DNA from: Caprimulgus europaeus
Lineage: Eukaryota; Chordata; Aves; Caprimulgiformes; Caprimulgidae
NCBI GenBank assembly: GCA_907165065.1
Contig: OU015524.1
Location: 31,124,795-31,188,794 of the forward strand
Length of the DNA stretch: 64,000 bases
Direction: 5' to 3'
The translations under genes and the position numbers were made by a program. Position 1 is the stretch's first letter; the number at the start of each line of letters is the position of its first letter. Below the pieces are notes generated by a model that ran no database searches, had not been told where the DNA came from, and saw nothing but the letters and a program-made list of their open reading frames with translations. Positions 11,401 through 23,066 of this stretch are shown here, in pieces.

Positions 11401-14040
11401 TGGAACTCCAAATACACCCCAGCGGAATAATCAATCCATAGATTTTCTTCATCAATTCCACAGGGAAGCTCTCCTGTTATATCATATTTACCCCCAGTCA
11501 CTTCACTCTGTTCTTCATGCTGCTATTACCAACTTGCCTAGTACAAAAGTCAATGTTGCTTCTTTTGTACAACTACCGCTGCAGTTCCCCAGATCCTCCT
11601 AAAAGGAGCCCATTATAAAAACTGTTTTCATGTTTGCCATCTTCCATTCCCAACACCAACGCTGACTCAAGAAATAGTTTGCACCACAGTTGATACATGG
11701 ACATGCTCATATTTCTGCTTGGCTCACTCCCTTGGGTGGATATCATCTAAACCTGGCAGGTTTTTTACTAGTCATTATCAATTTGTTTCAAGGATTTAAC
11801 TGTTCCCCTACTTGTTCCCTGCACTGAAAGGCTCTGAGTGCAAGGCCTTTTTTAAGCCCTTGTGCAGAAGACACCAAAGAAAAACAAGAAATTAATTTAA
11901 CCCTTGTTGGGCTTCAGCTTTCTTTTACACATCAGTCATAGAATCATAGAATGTATGAGCCTCAAAGGTCATCTAGTCCAACCCCCCTGCAGTAAGCAGT
12001 AACATCTTTACTAGAGCAGGTTGCTCAGAGCCCCATCAAGCCTGACCTTGAATATCTCCAGGGGTGGGGCCTCCATTACCTCTCTGGGCAACCTGTTCCA
12101 ATGATCTACCACTCTCATATTGAAGAACTTTTTCCTAATATCCAACCTAAATCTACCCTTTTCTAGTTTAAAACCATTACTCCTCATCCTATTGCTACAT
12201 GCCCTTCTGAACAGTTCTTCTCCAGCTTTCCTGCAGGCCCCTTCAGGTACTGGAAGGCCGCTATAAGATCTATAAGAGCCTTCTCTTCTCCAGGCTGAAC
12301 AACCCCAACTCTCTCAGCCTGTCCTCATAGGAGAGGTGCTCCAGCCCTTGGATCATCCTGGTGGCCTCCTCTGGACTTGCTCCAACAGGTACATGTCCTT
12401 CTTGTGTTGGGAGCTCCAAATCTGGACGCGGTATTCCAGGTGAGGTCTCACCAGAGCAGAGGGGCAGAATCACATCTCTCGACCTGCTGGCCACATTTCT
12501 TTTGATGTAGCCCAGGATGCAGTTTGCCTTCTGGGCTGCAGGTGCACATTGGTGGCTCATGTTCAGCTTTTCACCTACTATTACCCACAAGTCTTTTTTG
12601 TCAGGGCTGCTTTCCAGCACATCATCCCCCAGCCTGTATCAATAACAAGGATTGTCCTGACCCAGGTGCAGGACCCTGCACTTGGCCTTGTTGAACGTCA
12701 TGAGGTTCACTTGGGCCCACTTCTCCAGCCGGTCCAGGTTCCTCTGGATGGCATCCTATCCCTCTGGCATGTTGACTGCACTGCTCAGCTTGGTATTGTC
12801 AGCCCTACAGACTACCTGTTTCAGAGGTATTTTAAAAAGGACTTGTTTGTTTTTATTCCTTCAACAATCATTCATTGTTTCCCCTCAGATTCATTTTTGG
12901 TTTGTCTGATTAAATTTTAACTTACCAGAAAATACATTCTTTAGTTTTCTTAGTTTGCTTTGGATTTATGCTTTCCATAGCATGATTTTTTAAACCCTGC
13001 TGCTCCCAACATTATAGTTAGTCCCTTACTCTACCATTTAATAATTCTATATTGTATCTTTAATTTTCTCAATATCACAAAAAATAAAGTATTTTTCTGA
13101 TAATTTTCACAAAATTTGGGAGAAAGATTCTACTCCTTCCTCTTATAGTTAACCTGTTTCAGATAATAATTCTTACAGGCTGTTATCAATCAACATTTTT
13201 TCCTGAATCAAGCTTTCACAGGAACTCCAGTCACCATACCTAATTTTCCCTAAATTAAAAAGCTCAAAAGTGGTCATTTCTTCTGTTTATTTTAGGAACC
13301 AAAACCTCTTAACAGTTGTTTATCAGAGAACATTACCAATCCTCTGAAAATTCTTATCCTCACAGCCTACGGGTAAGGTAAAGCACTATTACTACTTATT
13401 ACTTTCTTACAGGCAGAGAGCTAAAGCACAGAGCCAATAAAGCCAAAACATACACAACATTTTTAGTCCTAGAGCATCTACAAAACTGGCATCTGGCACC
13501 AAATACAGACTTCACAGACCCAGTATAGGGAACAAAGGCTTCCCCCTACCCTGAAATTTGCAGAAATCTGAACAATAATGCTCCAAGTGCAAGGATACTG
13601 TCTAACCCATTCACATAATCTCCTATCACTGAAGAGATGATGATCATAGATATAAATTCAGAGAAAGCTTTCGTGCCTTGCTTGAATTTCTGCACCACTT
13701 TGGGACAGATATCTCCGTTAGTCTAATCATCTGATGATGTTTTTCGCATCAGAAAACCTTAGTGCCTGCCTAAGATGGAGTCCATCCCCTGAACAGTGCA
13801 AACCAATGCATGTATCTTTATCAAAAAGGATCAAACATACCCAAAATTACATGCAAGATCACAGTTTCACTCACAGATTTTCTTCATCCTGCTTCTAAGA
13901 CTCCTGCCATACACCCACCTTTCAACAACTAAAAATATAGGTTCCTAAATACTGTGTAACTCAAATTTTCAAAGGGCCTTTCAAAACTTACCTTCTGAGG
14001 AAAGCAACCAAAGGAACAATAGGCCTAACAATAGCTTCAT
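2375..14040 (-). CDS. PLB1: PLB1 (phospholipase B1), partial: 5' exons, gene continues beyond the low end of the window
   Basis: Seven minus-strand exons in order: 13992-14040, 10229-10266, 6977-7017, 5761-5804, 4120-4169, 2865-2951, 2375-2437. Each has GT-AG borders, and the joins as chosen stay in frame. The last three, with residues such as [30 protein letters not shown] and [14 protein letters not shown], closely follow the first lipase-like repeat of human PLB1 as I remember it (QAQELVRNMKEN, DFQFDWKLINVFF, DELMGVLDYLQ). Known role: membrane-anchored phospholipase/lipase of intestinal brush border and epididymis, with four GDSL-type repeats and a C-terminal anchor. FOSL2-PLB1 adjacency on one strand matches human. 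At least one exon (the block around the degenerate GDSL-like segment of repeat 1) was not found, so the model is incomplete. Confidence 0.75.
2865..2951 (-). CDS. PLB1: PLB1 internal exon, 87 nt
   Basis: Phase 0 at both ends, 29 codons, including [14 protein letters not shown] and a CSSC pair. A T-rich tract and CCCAG acceptor precede it and a GTAAGC donor follows. The human first repeat has DFQFDWKLINVFFSNASQC at the same point. In active lipase repeats this position carries the GGNDLC block; here, as in human repeat 1, that block is not conserved, so repeat 1 is unlikely to be catalytic. Confidence 0.85.
4120..4169 (-). CDS. PLB1: PLB1 internal exon, 50 nt
   Basis: Reads (D)[16 protein letters not shown], matching human DLWIQAQELVRNMKEN. 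The acceptor is a tandem CAGAG. Only the second AG (exon start 4169) keeps the frame from the preceding exon, because using the first leads to a stop within ten codons. The donor is GTTTGT at 4114-4119. Confidence 0.75.
5761..5804 (-). CDS. PLB1: PLB1 internal exon, 44 nt
   Basis: The acceptor TTCTATAG follows a long pyrimidine tract; the donor is GTGCGT. Only one frame is open: [14 protein letters not shown] plus one base. It aligns with the HTGK segment before EDLWIQ in human repeat 1. Its final base joins the next exon to make Asp of the DLLHQ segment. Confidence 0.6.
6606..6900 (-). mobile_element. CR1 LINE, 5'-truncated, 3' end at low coordinate
   Basis: The plus strand shows the reverse complement of a CR1 3' end: AATCATAGAATGGGTTGGGT, TCTAGTCCAACCCCCTGCAG, GGTTGCTCAGAGCCCCATCC, CTCTGGGCAACCTGCTCCAG and onward to TTTCCCCTTGTCATATTGC. 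About 295 bp, with no complete reading frame. It begins about 75 bp downstream of the donor of the 6977-7017 exon. Confidence 0.85.
6977..7017 (-). CDS. PLB1: PLB1 internal exon, 41 nt (probable)
   Basis: It has an excellent acceptor (long T/C tract ending in TTCACAG) and a GTAACA donor. In the frame chosen it reads [13 protein letters not shown] and ends two bases into a codon, which joins the 5761-5804 exon in phase. A PGTG segment occurs at this place in the human first repeat. The other open frame breaks the phase with the next exon. Part of the repeat-1 core expected between this exon and the next was not found. Confidence 0.45.
8606..8623. repeat. A18 homopolymer in PLB1 intron
   Basis: Uninterrupted A run. 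No recognisable retrotransposed body precedes it. Confidence 0.9.
10229..10266 (-). CDS. PLB1: PLB1 exon 2 (probable)
   Basis: Follows exon 1 in phase 1 and reads [13 protein letters not shown] to a GTAAAG donor. Human PLB1 has a LEGQ motif at the same place after its signal peptide. Two acceptors 9 nt apart are possible, with exon start at 10266 or 10257; both keep the frame. The upstream one has the better pyrimidine tract. The identification is weaker than for the later exons. Confidence 0.5.
10755..11935 (-). mobile_element. Ancient CR1 LINE (3' portion), interrupted by the younger CR1
   Basis: The plus strand follows, with many changes, the antisense of the old amniote CR1 type seen in turtles and crocodilians: TCCAGGCTGAAGAGTCAGTC, GGATGTTTTCAGA-like, TTGAGTAGTTTTGCATC-like, TTGTACCATGACAATTAGCT, and CCATCTGG-like blocks in the right order. 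No intact reading frame. The assignment is from memory of the family order, so the limits are approximate. Confidence 0.55.
11936..12815 (-). mobile_element. CR1 LINE, 880 bp, with broken reverse-transcriptase ORF end
   Basis: The 3' end at 11936 carries the two short terminal CATAGAAT-type repeats. The minus strand encodes the C-terminal part of the CR1 ORF2, including [20 protein letters not shown] and [20 protein letters not shown], interrupted by in-frame stops and by a shifted segment in the middle. It is a dead 5'-truncated copy, younger than the CR1 that surrounds it. Confidence 0.88.
12816..13010 (-). mobile_element. Probable continuation of the ancient CR1 beyond the nested insertion
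   Basis: After the young CR1 ends, the sequence resumes with TTCAGAGGTATTTTAAAAAG and later AATTTTAACTTA and TTTATGCTTTCC, which fit the next blocks of the same old CR1 in antisense. Similarity is weak, so this is an inference from order. Confidence 0.35.
13992..14040 (-). CDS. PLB1: PLB1 exon 1: signal peptide
   Basis: The ATG at 14038-14040, with A at -3, opens [16 protein letters not shown], a compact signal peptide: one Lys, a leucine-rich core and small residues near the end. The exon stops after one base of codon 17 at a strong GTAAGT donor (13986-13991). Human PLB1 likewise starts with a short leucine-rich signal exon. A TATAAAG lies about 90 bp upstream. The signal-exon call rests on sequence; assignment to PLB1 rests on order and phase. 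Confidence 0.65.
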
Positions 14041-14127
14041 GATAAGTGCCTCTATGAATTGATAATCTTGGAGCGCTGTCTGTTAGACGTTAAGGCTGTG
14101 AAGAAAGAAATTATCTTATTTTTCCTC

Positions 14128-14134
14128 CTTTATA
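14128..14134 (-). promoter_or_regulatory. PLB1: Candidate TATA box of PLB1
   Basis: The minus strand reads TATAAAG, 88 bp upstream of the PLB1 start codon. A transcription start near 14100 would leave a short 5' UTR. GATA motifs (TGATAA/AGATAA) flank it, which would suit an intestinal gene. No CpG island is present. Confidence 0.4.
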
Positions 14135-15359
14135 TTTTAACAAGTTGATAACTCAGCAGCCATAAACTTTATTAGCCTCTTTACCTTTGGAAAGCAAAGT
14201 GACAGTAGTATCTTATTTCAAAGACACATGCAACTCCAGTTTAGAAATTGCCCCATCCAAGGGTCAAAGGAGTACAGAAGTGGCACAGCTTCTCGCACTT
14301 GTTCAGAGGCAGCTGGCCGCTTTTCAGGGGGGCTCTCAGCAAATACGATGACCTAGGTCACGTGAGTCAGCTTCCAGCAGGGTCAAGGCTCTTCCAGGCA
14401 ATACATAACACATTAATTTGGCAGTAGCCTGTCTCTACCAGGCAGGGAAGGAGCCTCTGTTCATGAGGCAACAGGGGCAACCGATCCCTATGTAACAGCC
14501 TACAGCCACCCAAAGAGGAAGTTGGTGCCCTTCCTGCTCTCCTTCCCTGCCTCTGCTCATTCCTTGCCTTCAACCAGCCTCATGCTGTGCCTGTCCCTCT
14601 TCCACTAGCTCCAGAACCACCAGGTCCTTCCCCAAGCTGATTTGACTCACTGAAACTCCAAAAACCTAGGTTTAACTGGCTACCAGAAGGGCGTGAAGAA
14701 CATCAGAGAGAGCACAGAAGAGTGTGGGAGGGTCATGGTCCAAGCGAGGAGAGCAAGCCTCCACCTAGATCAGCAGTGAGCTGTGGTGTAGGGCAGCACA
14801 GCTCTGTCTTGTGCTGTGAAACCCTGTCCTAAAGTGAGACAATGTAAGGAACGTGTCACCTGAGACCATAAAGTTCCCGACAGTGGAAGAAGTAGAGAGG
14901 TGCTGAGGGAAACCATACAAACCTTTAAGTACCACCAGTCCTGGCAGCAGACTCATCAAAGACCACCTCTACAGCTTCAGCCCAGGGAATGTGGGCAGTT
15001 CTCCCTGTGGCAAATTTTCCTTCACTGGGGTATGCCTCACTGGTATTTGCCAAGACAGAGCACTGGTAGAGAAGCAAGATCAACAATTCTGTCCTTATTC
15101 TGCCAAGGTCTCCAAAACCCCGTCTACAAGGCCATCTCAGTAGCCTGATCATTTCTGCAGATCAGAAGGGTTTGCAGAAATGCCAGTTAGACCATGACAC
15201 TACACTCACCAGCGAGACTCTGTTATACCTTGATTACAGCATCAGCATCAAACCTCTGAAGCACAGCCTGCTGTCCTTGCACAAAGCGCCCGAGAGCCCT
15301 CTGGTCTCTTCCAAGCCCTACTGACACCCAGATAGAGCTCCTACAAGAATAACAGGTGA

Positions 15360-15417
15360 CTGCTTAAATAAAAAGCTTAAAATGCTTAAATAAGCTGCTT
15401 AAAATGCTTAAATAAGC
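15360..15417. repeat. 22-bp tandem repeat, about 2.5 copies
   Basis: Unit TGCTTAAAATGCTTAAATAAGC (22 bp; key blocks TGCTTAAA and ATAAGC) is repeated with slight differences in the first partial copy. No coding content. Confidence 0.75.
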
Positions 15418-18400
15418 CACTGCCACGCCCATCTCAGGCAGTCTAACTCATCCTTCAAAGGGCTGTTTATTTTGGCTTTCTGACTGAAATTTGGCATTCT
15501 TTGAAGGAACATGTTGGAGTTAGACCTTATGCCTACTTCACTTTTCAAAAAATGGGAATGTAATGTTAATTCTAAACATGAACAACTATTATTCAGAGTG
15601 ACATGCAAGGAGGAAACTGCACAGATAGGGGAAAACATTCCTCCGCATCCCGAGTCTCCAACCTCATTGCAGCACAAAAATACCATAGCCCTCAGCAGCA
15701 CAAGCAGCTGCTCACCGCAGACATAGCAGCATGTTCAAGTCTGAGAGGGACAAGCTCGTTCCACTTGGGGATCTCACACCCTGGAACACAGTTTAACACC
15801 CAGGCTCTATTTTGGACAGTAAGATAATGAAAAATTAGAAGCTTACTCACTGTCAAGGCACCACACCAGCCACCAATTCTCCTGGCTGAGCTGAGCTGAA
15901 ATGGAGCTCCTGGGCATGTGGGCAGGGTAAGGGAGGCCCCAGGTGAGGCCATTATCACCTGTCAGTCAAGATGGAATTGCAGTGTCTCTGCATGGATGGG
16001 AGTTGCCTTTGGTGTTTTTGGACATTACATACAAGGGGTAGTGGCTGCTTCACTCCTCAACAGAAAGCTCTCATTATCAACAAGTCTGAAAAACAGACTT
16101 CTTAATGAGCTAGAAGTGCTTCAAATTCCAGAGAGTCTCTTCCTCGCTGTATACGAAGCAAGACACAGAAAGGAAGATAGCATTAATTCATAGGCTTGCC
16201 ATAAACCACAGCTCCAAGAGTAAGAGTTTAGCCTTTAGACACTGTGACATGCTCCAGAAGGGAAACAGCATTAACTGCATGGCTTGTAAATCTTCTGTAA
16301 ACACTCCTTCCCACCACCCAAGCATCAAAATAGCTCCTAGATTGAATAGCAAATAGGAGGTGGGAGCAAAGATCAAAGAAGTTTGCAAAAGGGAGAAGAG
16401 AGAATTTTCTCTTAGATGTAGAAGGTGTCAGAGCCAAATTAAAACTTTTGCATTACAAAGCTGCATCTCACAGAAGGAACAGAGAGCTCCAGACCATGAG
16501 TCAACCCTCAGCTGACAGTATTTAGGAATACTCCAAGGAGCTGCAGCCATGTAGCTAATTACCTAATGATCAACACAGAGCATCTTGTGCCTTCCCTAAA
16601 ATGCCTGACACTGCTCAAATGGGACAGGGAGCTAGCTGGACCTTGTAGCTAAGCCTGCTTGAATTGTGGGAGTCTTCTTGTCACCTGCCCTTGATGGAGG
16701 AGGCTGAACAACACAACTGATACAGAAGAGTTTTGCATGGAAAAGGGTGGTGAAGAACAGAAGTTTTGTGCCTTGGTACGTTCTCAAGCAAAGGACCTGT
16801 TTCACGTGTCTAGGCCCAACAGTGCGTAACACCACAAAAACAACAGTCAGGTCCCAGTTACAGCTTTAAAGTAAGCAATGTCCTAAAGATACTCAAACAT
16901 AAGTACTAAAACATATTAGCCAAACTTCTTGGCCTAATGCTACACTTTTAGGTGGCTTATACCTAAAACTTCACCTCTCTTAGCTGGTATGGGAGCTATA
17001 GCTGGGAAAGCCAAGGAATTTTTCCACCTTGTGTTTAAAGTTTTCCTTATCTGCTCACTTAAATAAAATGAGTTTTTTCTGCATTCCTTTTACTTATACA
17101 GAGTATTGAAAACTGACAATGACAACCTACCTATGTTTTCACCTATAGGACCAGTGTTTTAAAATAAAAACTAATGAATCTGTGGCTGCCCATTAATAGA
17201 AAAGGAAAAAACAGACACAGAACCCCCTAACAGTCAACCACTCATCATTAAACCCAAGGTGTTTGTCACCACAAGCACAGCCTTTTACTATATAAGTTAG
17301 GGAAGCAGCTCGCTCATCTGCTAACAAGCAGAGGCCATATATCAGATGGTAATGTAATTGCATCCACAAAACAATCATATTATACTAGCACAGCAGAAGA
17401 CTTGTTGTGGAAATACAAAATAAACTGATTCTCCATTTCACCTGAAGATACAATCTGTGACTTGTGAGTGCTTCAGCTAATCCTACAGTTTAAGCAAGGC
17501 CTTATATCTGAATTTTTTATTTAGGAAGCATACACCTAAATTGTTCCATCTACAAAACTCCCATCCATAATGGGTAGAACATGACAGCACTGTGAAACTG
17601 TAAGGAGTAAATCATATACAACAGTGAGATATTTCACATTTCCTCATGATGTTGTACCATCACCTCCTGTTGCTGCACTTCACGTTGCAGGTGAATTTAG
17701 TGCATGCTCTGGGCCTAAACAGCAGATCTTCCTCCACAGGAACGTTCAGGCATGAAGCGGAGGGTGAGGAGATGGAGTGAGGCCAAGGGCAGCCAGGGAC
17801 ATGAATCACAGGGCAACAATTCTGCAGCAAGAGGCAGGAGAGCCGCTCAGCTTAAAGGAGGCTGCTACCACCTGCTGGAGAGAATGCAAATACTCAAAGG
17901 AAAAGAAGAAACCAAACGTTAATTTAGCCGGTTTGGGCAGGAGTTGGAAAGCAGCACTCTGCGTATGGTCAGGTTACTGAAAGTGGGGAAAAGGCCTTGT
18001 AATCCTTGGTGCCCTCCTTAAAAAACCTCAAATCTTCTCGAGTTGCAGACGAAGAGGATCGAAATTGTTTCTAAAATGGCTTTCAAAAATAAATACCTGT
18101 AAAAACACATGCAAACACAAAGCCTCAAATCACTTCTTCAAAGTAAATTTTTCTAAGCTCAGCACATGACTGGAGCACTGGACTTTTCACTTGGATGTTT
18201 GGGATTGGCAGAGCTGCTACAGAGACTTGACCTGTGGTGATAAACAGGTAGATAAGCAAGGTCACCGCTGAAGTTATACCCATGTTTTGGATGAGCTTCT
18301 ATGAAGCAGCAGCCTCCTGCAAACACCCAGCAGTAGCTGAAGGCAGCAATGTTACAGTGCAACCTCAGATCCAACACTTGAATGAAACCCAGAATTTCTT

Positions 18401-21400
18401 TCTTGTGCCAGCAGGAGGGCATAACCTCCCATGTAGACTGATTACTTTACAATGGCACAAGCCCTTTCTTTAGCCACTGACCCGAGGCTGGCACCAAAGT
18501 AAAGCACAAAGGCTGTCTGCACAGGCTGTGCTCGGCACTGCCGGGAGGCTGGTTGTACCCCATCCTGCCTGTGCAGCTCCTACAGCTGGCACAGGTCCTT
18601 CACGTCCCATCACTTGACACAAAAACATGGTGTACTCTTGCAGCAAAAGCTGGAATTGCTCCTCACTGTCTTTTCTAGCAGCTTCCAGGCCTTTGATATA
18701 GGCAAGCTACAAATCATGCCAAGGCTGAAATCCTCCCTGTTCCACAGGGGCAGGAGCCGGGGGTGTGTGAAGGAAGAGGGGTCCTCATGCTGGTTGTTGC
18801 CCTTCTGTAGGCCAGCTGAAGCCTGATGACATCTGCGAGGCAGATGAGGGCTCTGAACACCCAGAGAACAGCTGAAGTCAAGATTTAAAGATCCTCTGCT
18901 AAAGACTCTATTGACTTTTCTGTGGCATGAGGATTTGAGTCTGTAAGCAGCAAGAAGCTGGGGACTGGATACTTCCCACGGCCTCATCTTCAGCTGGCCC
19001 CTCAGTTATCAGATCAGGAGATAATGCTCATTTCTGGAGAGCCCTGTTTACAGCCACAGTCTTGGGAGAGTCCGCCAGCGCTACCACAGCCTTGAGAGAG
19101 CAGTGCTGGCCCGAAGGCAAATAGCAGAGGGAAGCAGTCTGTCTGCTTCTGATACACAGTGGTGATGGTGCTTTAGAGTAGGGATCAGAAAATGTATGTT
19201 CTCTTTCTGTGAGTCTCTGGCTGAGTTCATTGATGCTCACATCCAAACTACCTAATTCTCAAAGATTTGCATGGAAATCAGCCACCTAAATAAATGAATC
19301 GAAGCCCAAGTCTCAAAGCACTGTGGTGCTCTGTCAAATGGAAACACTACTATTCCCTTTCTCCCAGCCTTTTCCATTAAGTTATAAAAATCCCAAAGCA
19401 GCGCCAGCTTGTTGCTGTTTGTACTCACGCCACAAAGGGGCTCTGTTTTCAGCCAGTGCTGTATTTGCAGCAACGTGTGGGAAGCTCCTGACTCTCCTGT
19501 GCTCTCTGGAGCTCTTCCCACATGAAGGTACAACACACAGACTCTGTGGGGTCAGCCTGTCTAGGTGCCACAGTGTCCCAGACTTGCCAGTCCACCTACC
19601 CACACCCCAAAAACCCTCTGCTTACCTGACTCCCCTGCAGAAGTCTGTTTCTCAGCCTGCGTCTGCATGTCAGAAAATACATCCCTTTGACCTCAATGAG
19701 CCAGCCCCAGCTGTCCTATATTCCTTTTTCATCATTAATAATTGTGCTGCCCTTCAAAAAAAAAGACTACCAAGTGGTAGCATAGTGGATGAGATGAGGA
19801 GAGGGGACAAGGCTGCTGTTCCTCATAAGGGAAGAAGCTATTTGACTCTTTCAGCTGCAGTTGCACCAAACACTTATAGACCTTTACACTCCAAGGTCCT
19901 CAAGGTTAATCAGTTTTGGTCCATATCCAGCAGAAGCACCTGGATCCAGGAGCTTATGGCTCAGCATGCTCCCTTTACATACTTTACACACCGCAAATTG
20001 TGGCAAACACATCCTCCCACTGTAGTGTTCACTATCTATGCAGTGCTCTGAGCTGCTCTCACCTGTCCTGTGGCTAAAAGAGCCAAACACGGACCATCCA
20101 GGTGCTCTGTGTCTTCTTGCTCACCAGTTCTTTCACCCAGTGAGTAGAACGGCATTGGGCAAGCCTGAGGTTAATAGATCCAGTGCTTAAAGAAGTGGGT
20201 TAAAAGGCCTTTGGACACAGGCACACATATTTTACTAAGGGATCACGCAAGGGCAAGCAGCTAAAGCCTTCACTAACTATGAAGAGGTGCTTACAGAAGC
20301 TAAATTTTCTTTTGTGAGACAAAGAAATCGCAGGGGAACAACAAGCAAACATCATCAAGTCAATCTTTTAAACCCAAAGTCACACACACCTCAGCGCTCC
20401 AGAAAGGGGAGCGGCTAACCGGGCATAAAATAAACAGGAGGGGTGAGCACACAGAAACTACAGAAGGCAGGCTGGACAAGAAATATTTACAGTGCAGGGT
20501 GGAAAGGAGTATCAGTGCTCTGCCGGGAGCCCACGGCCAGTTGGCCTAAAGGGCAATTTGCGTTTGGAAGGTGACGCTTGCTTTTGCCAACTGTAACTCT
20601 CACAAATGCCACCAGAGGACACCAAATTCCTACATTTTCACTCCTGAACACAACGTCTATTAGGACCCTTGGGCTGGGAGTGGGGGGAAAAGACGCAATG
20701 GCACTGGAGCTGGAGCTCCAGTCCTTAGGAGGGGAAGCCCAGGCGAGGAGATTCTTGATGAAACCTGTGGTGTCCAGGTGTACAACCACACAGCAGTAGC
20801 TCCATCTCCTCCCTTACAGGTCAGAAGCTGATTTCAAGCTTACATATTTTCAGCAACTGCACGCTTTGAAGACCAGTAATAATACAGAAAATATCAGTGA
20901 TTCAAACCAGTGCTGGATGATTGGAGACCAAAAGCCACTGCCAGCTAAACAGATGCTCTTATTCCATATTTCCATTGAAAGAGCCTTCCAAAATTCACAG
21001 CTTTGCCAGACTTCATCCTGACATTTCAGCTGAATATTGCAAGAATGCCATCAAGTGCTAGAGGCCTTTGTTTTTAAGACAGAAAGGCTGGGCTCTGGAA
21101 CCAGCTATGGGTGCAGGCATGGGCCTGTGCATAGGATTTTCTGAACAATTAATCTGCATGTTATTATTTCAAGTAATCTCAATAAATTGCAAAAGCTGCT
21201 CAGAATCAACTGGATAAAATTAAATAAAAACACAGCAAAGTACTATGATTGGGAAGGAGAAATTAAGTGCACAAATGAATGACTTGGAATAATTGGTTAA
21301 GCAGCAGTACTACACAAAAGGATCTGGAGGAATTAGAGTGGATCATATAATGAGTCAATGGCATGCTGCTGTTGCAACAAAAACAAACATTTCTTTTGGG

Positions 21401-22884
21401 CTATGTTAATGGAGTGTCATAAGTATGTCACAGAAGGTCATTATTATGCTTTATCCCAAAAGAGTGCTCACATTGTGCCAAATTTGGGGCACTAGCACTT
21501 CCCCAAGAAAGGTGGAGTTTAGAACAGACCAGCCAGCCCAACAGGAAGCTTAAGAAACCTTGAGGAAAGCTGGATGGACCGGGGGAGCTTTTTCAAGGAG
21601 AGAGGAGGAGAGTGAGCACAGCTGCCCCAAACGCAGGGTGCAGTTCTAGCCAGCAGCAGTCATCATGCATCTGTTTTCCCTGGCAGCTCAGAAGAAAGAT
21701 AGGCAGAAGGGTCCCAGATCAGTGTGGAGCAAAGACAGACACCAAACCCAGGGCTAGTTAGGGCTTCACCTCAACAGGCATCTCTGGTTTTCTTATGCAA
21801 GAGGGAAGGCACGCAGGTGGGGGATGGGAGGGGTCACGAGTTTTGATGTGACTGTCAGTGACAACCTGGAAACTTGCTTTCAGGTGAGGAATGGTCCTTT
21901 TAACACAACAAAGCGGCACACCCAGGAGTGCATACACAGACCACACCTACTGGAGCCACCTTCCACAGGGTTGTTTGTACAGCAAGCAAAGGAGAAAATA
22001 AAGATTGGAGTTGGAGCTTCCTTTTTGCCCATTCCTCTCCCAGGTCAACCTGACCTTATGAATAGTATGGCAAGACTGTTCACATGTTACTGCTTTCTGT
22101 GGCTCCTGGGGACCTTCGTGGACTGGCTTGTCTCACAGCTGCTGTTGGATTCCTGCCCCTTAGACCTGGTTTCCACCAAGCACCTAAACAAATTTGGGCA
22201 TGTTCCCATTCAGCAAAGGCCCTAAGCACATGCTGAAATTTGAGCCTCAAACGAAGAATGTGTGTTCAATGACCACTGCAAACAAGGCCTTAACCTTAAA
22301 AAACACAGATAAAACAACTTTTCACTCTAGCTAGGTTCAAACACTTTGTTCAGACCCCTTCAAGTCAAGTCTACCACCTCTCTGACACTGAAATAGATGC
22401 TTTGCATAAGAAGACTCTCTTGCTTCCTCTGTGCTGTAACTCATCAGCTCTTCCCTGCTCCAGGGCACGTACCTCTAGGGACAGATGAGATCTATTCCTG
22501 TTTGTTACTATGCAGAGCTAGATCTCAGCAGCAGTGATAAAGGTCCTTGCACATCCTAGCTTGCTTTCTGATACTTCCCTTTTCTCTGGAATTCATACTC
22601 CTCACCCGCCCTCTCTCCCTTCCCCCTTCCCCGTTTGCTCATACTTCTGGAAAGATGACTGAAGGCTAACTAATGAGTAAGACGCTGCTGCACGTCATCG
22701 CCTGTCTGCTGCAAGAAGGGGTGAACAAGTTCGTTTGTCCACAGGTTAAAGTGAGGTTGCCATCCAAACAAGGAGCATGTAATTGGGAGACCAAGCAGTG
22801 GGAAACCTGCCCTCTCTTCTCTCTCGTCTGAAGCATTTAATTTCTCTTGTTTTCTTCACTGCATACACCACTTTATGCCTGCAC

Positions 22885-23066
22885 AGCATCTTTCAAGCAA
22901 GGATCTCAAAGGGCTTCACAGACCTTAATTAAACCTCATAAATCCCTAATTGATAGATGAAAATTCTGAGTCACAAAAAGGTGAAGTGATGTGCTTATGG
23001 TGAAACAGTGAGTCAATTGCAGAGCTTGAAGCAGGGCTGTGGAGATCCCAGTCCGGTCCTCAGCAT
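22885..23066 (+). mobile_element. Ancient SINE-like repeat (MIR/CORE-type)
   Basis: Blocks in order: AAGGATCTCAAAGGGCTTCA, CCTTAATTAAACCTCATAA, GAGTCACAAAAAGGTGAAGT, GATGTGCTTATGGTGAAACA, AGTCAATTGCAGAGCTTGAA and CAGGGCTGTGGAGATCCCAG. These fit the common amniote MIR-like pattern (count, gap, tally of 'drop in log' cell-like blocks ending in lost A-tail). A second copy is at 63411. Confidence 0.5.

Noticed and set aside
12270-12620. 116-codon minus-strand frame
   Set aside because: It is the decayed C-terminal end of a CR1 ORF2, not a host gene.
19323-20051. 242-codon plus-strand open frame
   Set aside because: No recognisable domain, irregular composition, and several other frames open in the same interval. 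Treated as chance.
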